Shown here piece by piece: positions 9,110-17,600 of a stretch of DNA of 21,152 bases (the stretch's first letter is position 1; the number at the start of each line of letters is the position of its first letter). The notes below the pieces were generated by a model that was not told the origin of the DNA, did no database searches, and was given only the letters and a program-made list of their open reading frames with translations. Both the position numbers and the translations under genes were made by a program. The DNA comes from Chara braunii (Eukaryota > Streptophyta > Charophyceae > Charales > Characeae), in NCBI GenBank assembly GCA_003427395.1, contig BFEA01000359.1, forward strand, positions 200,334-221,485, given 5' to 3'.

Positions 9110-9269
9110 AACTAGTTTAAGATTATTACTGGATCGATATCATTAGTAACTTGAAATACAATATAGAGTTTATATCCGTGCAACTAGACACATGATGCCT
9201 ATATTTGACTTTTGTGACAAAGGTCAAGGCTGCTTGCGAGTATGTTCAAATGCATACGAGCTGCATAAA

Positions 9270-9490
9270 CTTGTGTTACCGGTTGGTAAGTTGGCAACAG
9301 ATCGGTTTGTAACTTGACTTTCACATGCACGTAAACCTCAACCTAAAACTTCAGCCCTATGGTTCCAAGGTGTTTCCTTGGGTTTTCACACGGTTTCCTT
9401 CAATGGTCATTCAAAGGGGTTGAATAAATTTTATGAAGGTTGGACAATGGTTGGTTTTTCGTGTGTTTAAGGGGGTGAGAGCTATAGCAA
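9270..9490 (+). repeat. Composite repeat segment S, locus L2 (diverged)
   Basis: A weaker but collinear match to segment S. It carries GGCAACAGATCGGTTT, then CCTCAACCTAAAACTTCAGCCC, TTTCACACGGTTTCC and CAATGGTCATTCAAA in the same order as the reverse complement of 13390-13530. It ends at AAGGGGGTGAGAGC, equivalent to TGTGAGAGCG at the end of L1 segment S. AAGGGGG directly before TGAGAGC could be a polypurine tract and an LTR start, but this is speculative. Confidence 0.6.
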
Positions 9491-9494
9491 ATAA

Positions 9495-10540
9495 TAAGGT
9501 TCCCCCCCTTTAGTGCATTGCGATGTGGCTTTTATCTGCATGTGTGTATGCATTATGCATGTTTGTTTTTTAAGTTTTCCCCCCCCTTTTGAGATGATGC
9601 TCCAATCTATTCGTGAGGAACAACAAGGCTGGGAACAGGATCCAATGTCCATTTTCAAAATACAAAAAATTAGTTGTCGGGGCCATTACTCGGCTTCGGC
9701 TGAGAACAATTGGAAAAAAAGTAAGAACTTAGAAAGATTCGTTGTCTACTACTCAAACTCTACCAAGACACTGGAATATGTGAGTTAAAAAACCTCCCAA
9801 CCACGAATCAGATTAGTGGAACTTATTCAATTCACCTATAACTACCACCAATATGGTTGTTTTCAGCACGAACCGAAGCTCTTCCAGGCCTCATGCTCCC
9901 ATCAGGCTAGGTTACAGAGTTGCACCACCTTGCTCCAAGACCGACTAACATTGCTCCAGTTACGACCCCCGATGACCACTGCGACTGTCCCCGCAAACAA
10001 CCGCCCAGATCTCTCTCCCACGCCTTACACCCCCACTAAGCTAGGTCACAAAGTTGCGCCACTTGGCTCTGGCTCTGGCCATCGTTGCTCCAACATCGAT
10101 CTTCGAGGGCCATGGCATTTTCGACCACCCTTCGCAGGATCATAAATGAACTCCCAGATAGCACTTATTCCTACAACCTCCTCGAGTAGCAAACCAAATG
10201 GAAAAAAATACTAAACTGAATGTTAGGATTCTTCGAGAGAGATCACCCCTCCCTCCCCCTACCCCTCAGCCCTACACTGCCTCCGCCGAGGCGAGCCTCC
10301 CACTCTCCCTCAGCCCCAATGTAGGACCAACCCTCTACCCTGTTTTCCTAGGGGCACACAGCTCTCACCTAAAGCATCATCCCCACCCCTTGCCCATTTC
10401 TGCTTTCGCTGGGACTGATGTTGACCCACACACCAGCCCCTGCCCCAAAATAGGGCAACCCCCTACTCCGCCCCTACCCTCTTTGAAACATTCACCCCCC
10501 ACCTTGTAATGCCCCTCCAAGATAAAGTTTATCTTTCATA
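9495..10540. other. C-rich insert, no recognised gene
   Basis: This interval separates segment S from the core in L2 and has no counterpart in L1 or L3. The first part is mixed; 9880-10110 has a ~134-bp-period duplication (GCTAGGTTACAGAGTTGC near 9906 and GCTAGGTCACAAAGTTGC near 10040). The last 260 bases are strongly C-rich. Two plus-strand frames (9816-10145, 109 codons, and 10198-10509, 103 codons) are Pro/Ser/His-rich with no domain. Such frames are expected where purine-rich stop codons are scarce, so I do not call them genes. Confidence 0.5.
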
Positions 10541-10654
10541 ATATTTTGGTTGGATATTTGTGAAGACTGATATGCAAGCTACACTTGGGAACTGTGAGAA
10601 TGACAACCGGATGTTGCACGATCCTCTTCCCTCGTCTTTAAATTTTCTTAGTCT

Positions 10655-11115
10655 CTTGCACTTAACTTATGAGTTAATATTTATTAGAAGTCGTATCACG
10701 TGGTTAAATTTGGTATTTTAGTCAACCAGCGTAAAACCGCACTTGGGAAATCATCGCCACAAATGGTGGTTCACATGCGGCTTTGATACATGCATTAATC
10801 ACATATACCCCCTATGTTGCAACGTACAAAAAACACCCTCGGTTGGACCATCTTTGCAATCACATGAAAAAACTTTTGCATGTGGATCACTAGCTCGACG
10901 GGGATACGCCTACCTAAGAATGATGAAAACTCCTTGGGTAGAGGTAAGGTGTACCTCACGAGACCCTATCTTGCCATAGGGACTCTTGAGAGATATAGCT
11001 AGCGCACTCATCCGGAGCAGCGAAACTCCTTGTTTTATGCGGCGTCTTGAATCTTGCATGATGCGGCACGGAGAATCCCCTCTGCGGGAACGATGCAGTC
11101 AACAAATGACGTTGT
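10655..11115 (+). repeat. Composite repeat core, copy C
   Basis: A collinear match to core B: CACTTGGGAAATCATCGCC, ATACCCCCTATGTTGCAAC, ACACCCTCGGTTGGACCATC, CGACGGGGATACGCCTACCTAAG, GAGGTAAGGTGTACCTC, CCCTATCTTGCCATAGGG and TCCCCTCTGCGGGAACGATG. The hairpins GAGGTA/TACCTC and TCCC/GGGA are retained, while the downstream GAGAGGTA has decayed to GAGAGATA. Two short plus-strand frames here (10743-10979 and 10986-11216) are not conserved in other copies. Confidence 0.8.
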
Positions 11116-12011
11116 TGTCAAAGATCTCTGATGACTATGGAGGTCCTGTGCAAATGAACCTGCGTTTGAAATCTGAGTCTTCTTTGGGGGGGATGTTAGG
11201 GGTAGTGATTCAATAAGGGTAAAATGCTATGAAGGTGAGTAGGAGTGGAGTTCTTAGAACCTTGAGGCTAGCAATAAAATATCACCCTAAACATTGAAGG
11301 CAATAATTGTCTAGTGAAGGTGGTTAACTATATGTCGTGTATCCACGAGTCGGCATACTTCGGATCCTAGAATTGTTTGAGTGTGCCCGCATTTATACTC
11401 TAATGTAGGATTTGAGCCACGTTTGTAAATCGATTCAACACATAAAAGTTGTTCACTTAAAAACTTTGTCAATCCAAGGAGAAATTTCTTTTCAAATATG
11501 TATAGTATACATATAATGTCAGTAATGCGAGTGGATCCTCTGTTTTATATATGTATATGTACTATGATTTGTCTGATATCTAATTGGTTGTGTATGTATG
11601 GATTTCCCTTCGAAAGGACATGAACTATGCGTGAAATCCACGTTTGGTACGGAATCGGAGATGAATGGATAAACTCACCTTTTAGGGAAGGTGTTTCTTC
11701 CTAAAAGAAGTCTTTGTGTAGAGTTAGTTATACGTGGAAGCCCAATCTTATATTTCTACTCTCTTGTTAAATATTAAGGAAGCAGTAAATGGTAATGAGA
11801 ATCACGCTAAAACTACATTATCAATCATGGAGTTATCTTTCTTTGTAGTAGAAAAATAACTACATTAACAAGTCACGGAGAAGGAAGGTGCCTGTAACCT
11901 TACTGGAACTTTACCAAAGTGGGGCAGCTACTGCTTAACAGAGGTAGACCTAAGGTAGCAACTTCAACTCGTCTCGTGTTGCATAGGCTCACGAAGCTTG
12001 AAAAAAACATT
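11116..12011. other. Central spacer between inverted loci L2 and L3
   Basis: No gene is seen. It holds a perfect palindrome ATATGTATAGTATACATAT (11496-11514) and an 11-bp hairpin with one bulge (11679-11690 with 11697-11707). A short direct repeat, ACTACATTA...CA(A/G)(T/G)CA(C/T)GGAG, lies near 11812 and 11869. It forms the centre of the large inverted arrangement and probably contains the breakpoint. Confidence 0.5.
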
Positions 12012-12015
12012 GGTT

Positions 12016-12460
12016 CGCTATGCGCTGTCGAGCGCATCGGTCGGACACCACTCAAGGGCAGCACGGGACCATCCCGGCCACGTCACGCAGCAGTTGGATT
12101 TAATCCTTCGTCGCAAATATATATGGAGTTTCTGCAAGCCGCTCCGACCGAGTGTGCCAACCATACCTCTCGCGAGCCCCTACGACAGGATAGGGTCTAC
12201 GTGAGGCACGACTTACCTCCACCTTACGGGAGTTGTTACCTCCCTTCAGTGGGCGTATCCCCGTCGAGCTACCAGTCCACAGTACGAAAGCTGATCAATT
12301 GCAATCGCAGAGGTGGACTAGCCAAGGGCGTTTCTCGTTCGTTGTAGCATAGGGGGTACGTGCGGTAGTACGCCTCTATCGGACCCGCACGCGAATCGAT
12401 ACCTTGGGAGGCTGAGGTCCCAGGCACGACTCGTCGCGGGTCGACTAGGACGCATCCCAC
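12016..12460 (-). repeat. Composite repeat core, copy D (reversed)
   Basis: The reverse complement is collinear with cores A-C: CCCCCTATGCTACAACGAACG, CGACGGGGATACGCCCACT, GAGGTAAGTCGTGCCTC, CCCTATCCTGTCGTAGGG, CGCGAGAGGTATGGTTGGC and CGATGCGCTCGACAGCGCA. The 3' hairpin is perfect here (12021-12026 paired with 12031-12036, loop GTCG). A 142-codon plus-strand frame crosses it (11919-12347); its long openness is not preserved in copies A and C, so coding is unlikely. Confidence 0.8.
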
Positions 12461-12639
12461 ACGCCACGCGCACACCATTATAAAGAACATAAAAATAAAA
12501 CACGCTCATACACGCACATACACTAAACGACACAAAACAAACAACGTGACAACGCTCTTAGTCCCTCGGTAGCCATCCCATACCTTTCTGACGCGGGAAT
12601 CAGATGGCGTTGCGCGCAAAACTTAGTATAAAATTACGT

Positions 12640-12990
12640 GGACGCAGGGTCCTCTCATATCGAGTCGCAATGCAAGCGTGCGCAAGCAGTCGCAGTGATA
12701 GCGTACTATGTAGTGCCCATAATCAAGCGGTCCCTCGTGGATTCGACTACCGCTTATGACACTCAAGTGTCATTCTCGAAGTATCGTGATGGTCTAATCC
12801 CTCACGATATTGCACGACTGAAGGAATAGCCGTGCGGCCGCCGCGAAACCTCCGAGCTTTGGTCTGAGAGACTCGGCAGGTAGGGCAAATAGGCTATGCG
12901 CGAGGGAAAACTCCTTCCATGCATAGCCTAGGGCTTGGGATGTCCTGGACAAGGACCTTGAATCCCGGCCTAGGACCAACGTCCGACTAA
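12640..12990 (-). repeat. Hairpin-rich segment, locus L3
   Basis: A run of inverted repeats in about 205 bases: 12725-12731 with 12749-12755 (7 bp); 12756-12763 with 12766-12773 (8 bp); 12782-12789 with 12802-12809 (8 bp); 12812-12816 with 12831-12835 (5 bp); 12852-12856 with 12872-12876 (5 bp); and 12891-12899 with 12921-12929 (9 bp, 21-nt loop). Parts match 1890-2040 and 2550-2750 in reverse complement. Such density suggests a folded transcript, but I recognise no known RNA family. GGACAAGGACCTTG lies beyond the last hairpin. Confidence 0.6.
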
Positions 12991-13179
12991 GAAATTATCA
13001 AAAAGTATACAATCAACGGAGGGCTTTTCCTGCCATTTTCTCAACGTTAACCCCTATTTAACCCTTAATACGCTGGCCCCTTGGGTCGTGCGACTTCCAA
13101 CCTAGATACACATACTTTTTTATACATATGTAAAGGGGGAATAGTATATGACGATCACTTCTAACAATCACAGTGGGGC

Positions 13180-13740
13180 TCCTCACAGCCATATGTATAT
13201 GTGTGATCGCAGATCGTCAGATCCAAAACTCGAACCACAGAGCATACTTGCAATCACATCAAAGAGTTAAACAAAGTCCACACACTACTCGGGATCAACT
13301 CCAACCAACCTCTGTACTCGGACCCCTCGCTTTAGTCATGCAAGCCCCAACCTCCAGCCAACCAACCATAATTAAATACTCAGTACCTTTGTTAAATGAC
13401 CATTCAATAAAAATCCGGGTGAAACCTTAGTGAAACAATAAAATCACCAAGGCTAAAGCCTTTTAGGTTGAGTATTGAGGGTGAGTTGGAATTGAGTCAT
13501 AAACCGACGAATCGACAACCGATCTGTTATCAATGATAACAAAAGGTGATCCTCGTGGGATCTAAGCTGAATCTAGTCCAAAAATCCTGAACCGAATCGT
13601 CCAAAGAAGGATATGTAACACGAAACAGGCCAATGTCCAAGCTAAGTTTATAAGCGCACAAGGAATAATCTCCATATCACGTTCTTACAAAAATCCTCCT
13701 GATAACCAAGCCTAGGTCTATCTCTGCGCACGTGCCCAAA
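13180..13740 (-). repeat. Composite repeat segment S, locus L3 (reversed)
   Basis: The reverse complement aligns with 1165-1725 over nearly its full length: GATAACAGATCGGTTGTCG, CCTAAAAGGCTTTAGCC, TTTTTATTGAATGGTCATTTA, GGTACTGAGTATT and GGAGGTTGGGGCTTG are the clearest blocks. An 85-codon plus-strand frame (13173-13430) is not conserved. This copy connects the tandem block at 13780-14375 to the hairpin-rich segment, which fixes the order of parts in the composite element. Confidence 0.75.
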
Positions 13741-13779
13741 AACAAAAAAAACATTTGACATCATCCTCCCTATCCCGGG

Positions 13780-14375
13780 TGGATCGCCAGAATCACCACC
13801 TGTCGAAATATAATCTAACTCCTGTAAACGAAGAAAAATTTGGCAGCGCTTACCGTAGGAAAAGTGTCATCGCAGAATTTATACTAGCCCAAAAATCAAA
13901 CTTTTGGATTCCAGAAAGTCAAAATTTGTCTAACTCCCTGAACCAGTAAAAATTTGGGCAGCACTTCCTTTAGAAAGGAAGACTTTTCAGATTTATACTA
14001 AGCCACATATGAACTCAAACATAAAATTTGATTCCTGCTAAGACAAAAATTAACCAACTCCTTAAATTTGTAAAAATTTCGGTACCGCTTCCCGTAGAGA
14101 AAGCGCTATTCCAAGATTTATACAAATCTAAGTTTATGATATGAAATGACTTTGACTCTTCAAGGCCCAATTTTGTCGAACTCCCTAAATTAGCAAAAAT
14201 TTTGGCAGCACTTCCTTTAGAAAAATAGGCTTTCTGGATTTTTACTAAGTCAAAGAGTCAAAAATAACTGGATCCTGAAAAAGACAAAGTTTGACTAACT
14301 CCATGGTTTTGTAGAAATTTCGGCAGCGCTTCCCCTAGCGAAAGTGGCTTACCAAGATTTATACAAGACCAAAGT
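13780..14375 (-). repeat. Tandem block with GGCAGCGCTTCCC motif, locus L3
   Basis: Five units with the GGCA core at about 13842, 13957, 14081, 14204 and 14322, so periods are 115-124 bp. The consensus on the plus strand is AAATTTCGGCAGCGCTTCCC, then a Lys/Leu-neutral spacer and AGATTTATACAAG. Units 1, 3 and 5 carry GCGCTT(C/A)CC(G/C)(T/C)AG, whereas units 2 and 4 carry GCACTTCCTTTAG, so the array alternates two subtypes. Motifs of this kind occur in untranslated or LTR regions of plant Ty3/gypsy-like elements to my knowledge; the exact lineage is not determined. Confidence 0.8.
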
Positions 14376-14660
14376 ACAACAAAAGATCCCAGAAAATGCA
14401 GAAATTGATATAAGTAAAAAACATCTCAGCTCAGAAAATGCAGGAATTGAAACTAAACTCCTATGGCTCTAGCACGTGGCGAGCAACTAAAGCAACTATC
14501 TATCAACTGAAACTCAGACTTAGTAGTGGCATCACTCAGTCACATGCAGGGAAAACCACAAAGGTAACTTCTTTCACCATCCCCAAGTCAACTTCGCAAA
14601 CAATAATTCATAGTCTTTCAATGATTTATCCCCTTATACCCAGCTTACATAGGGCATAAA
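14376..14660. other. Spacer between tandem block and hairpin array
   Basis: A 73-codon plus frame (14438-14659) has no recognisable motif. CAGAAAATGCAGAAATTGA (14391) recurs as CAGAAAATGCAGGAATTGA (14431), a 40-bp-spaced direct repeat. Nothing else is identified. Confidence 0.5.
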
Positions 14661-14694
14661 GCTAGACCACCCAAACTTATGGAACATGTCTAGC
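14661..14694. repeat. Hairpin 1
   Basis: Arms GCTAGAC (14661-14667) and GTCTAGC (14688-14694) are perfect complements of 7 bp around the standard 20-nt loop. Confidence 0.85.
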
Positions 14695-14930
14695 CCAACC
14701 ATGAAGTATACACAAACAAAGGGCACAACAACTTTTCTCTTCTTTGGGCATATGGTTAGGCCACCCTAGCCGCCCTGAACTGTTTAAGTATCCAAGATTT
14801 ATATAATTGTCTACACTTAATCTTTTGAGGTAGCATATAACTGAGTCGATCATCTTCAGCTCAAGACTCAGTCTGCCCCTTCGTACCACAAGTTTTATTC
14901 TTAATTAATACTCTCTGCGGTTGGTGATAA

Positions 14931-14975
14931 GCTATAGTCAGACCACCCAAACTTATGGAACCCTGTCTGACTAGC
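14931..14975. repeat. Hairpin 2
   Basis: Arm AGTCAGAC (14936-14943) pairs with GTCTGACT (14965-14972), and after a 2-nt bulge GCT (14931-14933) pairs with AGC (14973-14975), giving 11 bp. The loop is 21 nt and ends AACCCT instead of AACAT. Confidence 0.85.
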
Positions 14976-14986
14976 ATGTTCATAAA

Positions 14987-15177
14987 TAATATAATAATAG
15001 AGTATAACCAAGTTATAACTTTCTGGTTCCAGCATGTGCGAGGCGCTAGACCAAGACTACCCAAACTTATGGAACATGTCTNTAATATAATAATAGAGTA
15101 TAACCAAGTTATAACTTTCTGGTTCCAGCATGTGCGAGGCGCTAGACCAAGACTACCCAAACTTATGGAACATGTCT
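14987..15177. other. Identical 95-bp pair around a single N
   Basis: Bases 14987-15081 and 15083-15177 are identical by eye over all 95 positions and are separated only by the N at 15082. In a region where all other repeat copies have diverged, this is best explained as a contig join with an unmerged overlap rather than a true tandem duplication. Confidence 0.75.
15052..15083. repeat. Hairpin 3 (interrupted by N)
   Basis: Arm CAAGAC precedes a 20-nt loop starting TACCC. The right arm reads GTCT and then meets the N at 15082. It is identical to the corresponding part of hairpin 4 and may be the same locus assembled twice. Confidence 0.7.
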
Positions 15178-15179
15178 TG
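15148..15179. repeat. Hairpin 4
   Basis: CAAGAC (15148-15153) pairs with GTCTTG (15174-15179), 6 bp, around a 20-nt loop whose first base is T instead of C. Confidence 0.8.
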
Positions 15180-15220
15180 ATTCCCAGCCTGGTTCATTTC
15201 TCTTAATGCCAAAGCAGGAA

Positions 15221-15261
15221 GAGGTTGAGCCACCCAAACTTGTGGAACATGCTCAGACCTC
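15221..15261. repeat. Hairpin 5
   Basis: GAGGTTGAGC (15221-15230) pairs with GCTCAGACCTC (15251-15261): 10 bp with one bulged G. The loop has one change, ACTTG for ACTTA. Confidence 0.85.
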
Positions 15262-15310
15262 CTCGTTCAGGAATTAAAAAAAACTGAAAAAAAATCAAAG
15301 TAAACAAGGC

Positions 15311-15346
15311 GACCAAGCCACCCAAACTTATGGAACATGCTTGGTC
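15311..15346. repeat. Hairpin 6
   Basis: GACCAAGC (15311-15318) and GCTTGGTC (15339-15346) are perfect 8-bp complements around the standard 20-nt loop. Confidence 0.85.
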
Positions 15347-15387
15347 CCTGAAAAGTCAACCACAGTCAGCCCCCACAAGTCAGAGCA

Positions 15388-15421
15388 ACCAGACCACCCA
15401 AACTTATGGAACATGTCTGGT
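15388..15421. repeat. Hairpin 7
   Basis: ACCAGAC (15388-15394) and GTCTGGT (15415-15421) are perfect 7-bp complements around the standard 20-nt loop. Confidence 0.85.
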
Positions 15422-15452
15422 CCTCCAGGCAATCCAATAAATAAACATAGCA

Positions 15453-15485
15453 CTGGGTCTTCCCAAACTTATGGAACTGACCCAG
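15453..15485. repeat. Hairpin 8
   Basis: CTGGGTC (15453-15459) and GACCCAG (15479-15485) are perfect 7-bp complements. The loop is 19 nt and diverges at both ends (TTCCC... and ...AACT), while the central CCCAAACTTATGGAAC is kept. The closing pair is C-G here (left arm C, right arm G), as elsewhere, but the stem sequence is unlike the others. Confidence 0.85.
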
Positions 15486-15900
15486 CTTTTAGTTGACCCA
15501 GTCAAACTTCATGCAAAACTACCTTTCTCCCACCCTTCCCCCAGATGCAACCCCACAATCTGCTGTCAGTCAGACAATGAAACTGAACCTGACATTATAC
15601 ATGCGTTCCTTTACTTAGTCTGGTTATGTCCTGAAGAGAAAACAAAAATCATAGGGACACGCATGCATACGCCAATCAGACTATAGGGGAATAGGCAAAC
15701 ATGGGTGTAGTGGGTTATATAGATAGAGATAGTTTACCTGATGGTTCCCTGCCTCCAGAACCTCGCCTAGGTTCCGACAGAGCTCCCACAATCGGTGGGC
15801 TGACTCCCCACAGAGTCTTGTTGCGGTCCTACGGGTTGCAATCCCGCCTGCCGCCTTCCTCTCATAACTGGATTAGACTTAGAGTAAGAAAGGCAGAATA
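15486..15900. other. No gene recognised
   Basis: Mixed-composition DNA after the hairpin array. Plus-strand frames 15471-15686 and 15701-15964 (71 and 87 codons) have no recognisable domain. Short inverted stretches such as GTGGG...CCCAC near 15795-15815 are within chance expectation. Confidence 0.45.
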
Positions 15901-15903
15901 TAG

Positions 15904-16380
15904 GAGTTTCAGACTCTCGAGATACAAGAAGGGGGACAACTCAACTTTCAGGAGAGAGCCTTGATACCTTCATTCGCCTCTCGCAATGACAACCAATGTA
16001 ACATCTCATTGACATCGAACTGCCGAAATCAAACCGCTGACGATCTCCCAAATCGCCGCACTAACCCCCTACTTGTCCAGTCTGGCCACCTCCCCAAGCC
16101 TCAACACCTCACCTCAGCCCAGTTGCGGTCTCACAACAACTTGCAACAGTCCATAAGCGCAGCAGCAAGCGGCGATCAACAGCAAGAGCAGTAGTCCACA
16201 GCAGTCACAGTCCGCACACAGTCAACAAGCGCAACAGTAGTCATCTGCAGCCGTTTGCCACAACCTGCAGCACCCAACAGTATGGGGCAGCCAGCAGCAG
16301 CTATTCACAGCCAACAGCCTATGCACCGTCAAGAGTTCCAACATCATCTGTCAAGATTTAACCAAGCGATCTGGCTGTGA
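15904..16380 (+). pseudogene. Gln-rich open stretch broken by one amber stop
   Basis: One frame is open from 15904 to a TGA at 16378, about 158 codons, with a single TAG at 16192-16194. The second half is rich in Gln, Ala and Ser (N-L-Q-Q-S, A-A-A-S-G-D-Q-Q-Q-E-Q, then after the stop M-G-Q-P-A-A-A-I-H-S-Q-Q-P-M-H). No ATG opens the frame early. It overlaps CAG/CAA-rich simple sequence that continues to about 16500, so the glutamine content may only reflect that. It could be a decayed Gln-rich protein gene or non-coding DNA. Confidence 0.2.
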
Positions 16381-17600
16381 ACACCCGTGCATAGACAAGT
16401 GATCCAGCAACGACTGTCTGTGCACAGTCAGTAGTAGCCCGTAGTCAGCAGTAGTCAGCCGCCAACCGTAACAATAGCCTGCAATGGCTGGCAACAGCCA
16501 GTCGTACAGAATGATGTCAGATCACTGAACAGCCTGTCCGACGAAGTCAAACTGTCGAGCAGCCTTCCCCTAACGGACCTCTCAATCACGGTAATGCCAC
16601 CTTGTCCGTTCATTCGATAGGTTCAAAAAAAATTGTCACCACCTCCACATGATTCTCCCGCTAGAACATGATCTGATTCACTCCTTACTCTTCTCGCCGG
16701 CTGGGCAAACAGCACGCTAGTAGTCAAACAAGTCTCACAACTCTCCCCTGACTACCTTATCCCGCAGGGTAAACGGTGCATCAGCCGACTGCCAAGCCTT
16801 TCAATCGTGGGGCTGGACTAAGGCTGCTTCGGCCAACTGGATTACCAACATATCAATCGCAGTAACTCTTCAGTTTGCAGCCCGCCTGTAATCTTTCCAA
16901 CTTGTCAGGTTGTGCAACACATCAGCTACCCCGACAATCAGGTAGTCTCATAGCCCCCTCCGGCCGACCGATCAGGAGAGTAGCCCGCTAGATAAACAAA
17001 ACCTCCAACCTCGCCAGTTCCCTTTACCCCGTTGGGCAGAGCCTCAACTAACGAGTGAGCCTCCAGCCCCAACTGCTCACTCAATAGACAAAATGAACGA
17101 ATCTCCCACTAGCATCTGACCGTATGCAGAGCAACGCAGTTGCCCTCTCTCCCCCCCCTGTCACTCAACTGTCGGGACGAGCATCGATCCGGTCAACAGG
17201 TAAGTCTCCAATCCTGCACTGATCTCCCACTATTCTCATTGAGCAAATCGGAGTGAATATTCCGCTAGAAAACGAAAGTATGCATAACGATCGTTCGAAC
17301 GTCCCCCCTCCCGGGCGTAGCCTGTAGTCGTGCCCCTGCCCGAGCAACTAGCCCATAGTCAGAACTAACATTGCCATCCCGCTTGGATCGCCCAAGGTCC
17401 CCAACGTAACACTTCACTTTGCGCGATTCTGTATAGGATCGGGCGAGATAATGAACCCTTCCCCCGCCATACCCGCCTTTCCCATCACCCCTGGCGCAAC
17501 ACTCTTCTCCTCCAACTCCTCATCTACTGACTTACTCCTAAGCCCAACCTCATAGTGCAAATCGCCCGGGGTCAAAACCCCGGAATCGCCTCTTCGTTTG
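16381..17600. other. C-rich region without a recognised gene
   Basis: CAG/TAG-rich tracts (GTCAGTAG, GTCAGCAGTAGTCAG) persist to about 16500. Beyond that the sequence is moderately C-rich with no frame above 60 codons on the plus strand and only one short reverse frame (17165-17347). No match to the composite repeats is seen. Confidence 0.45.

Larger units (their letters stand above)
14661..15485. repeat. Array of constant-loop, variable-stem hairpins
   Basis: Eight copies of a ~20-nt core, CACCCAAACTTATGGAACAT, are spaced about 65-110 bp apart after one wider gap. Each is flanked by short arms complementary to one another but different from copy to copy. The spacers share little beyond this. 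The loop holds an internal CCA...TGG that could add three pairs. One pair of copies may be an assembly duplicate (see 14987-15177), leaving seven independent hairpins. The array sits next to the tandem block of locus L3, so in the element's own orientation (minus strand) it would lie upstream of that block, possibly in a 3' untranslated region. I recognise no described family. Confidence 0.85.

Noticed and set aside
9816-10509. Two Pro/Ser-rich frames as genes
   Set aside because: C-rich composition explains their openness, and there is no domain or conservation.
11919-12347. 142-codon frame over core D, and the 122-codon reverse frame over core B, as homologous proteins
   Set aside because: Both lie in the same orientation of the core and share a few short matches, but copies A and C are interrupted, indels do not respect the frame, and the conserved signal is in inverted repeats.
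14661-15485. CRISPR array
   Set aside because: Repeats are about 20 nt with 45-90-nt spacers and individually different stems, some cores vary, and the context is a eukaryotic repeat landscape with no cas-like genes.
15701-15964. 87-codon frame as a gene
   Set aside because: No recognisable motif; length is within chance for C-rich sequence.
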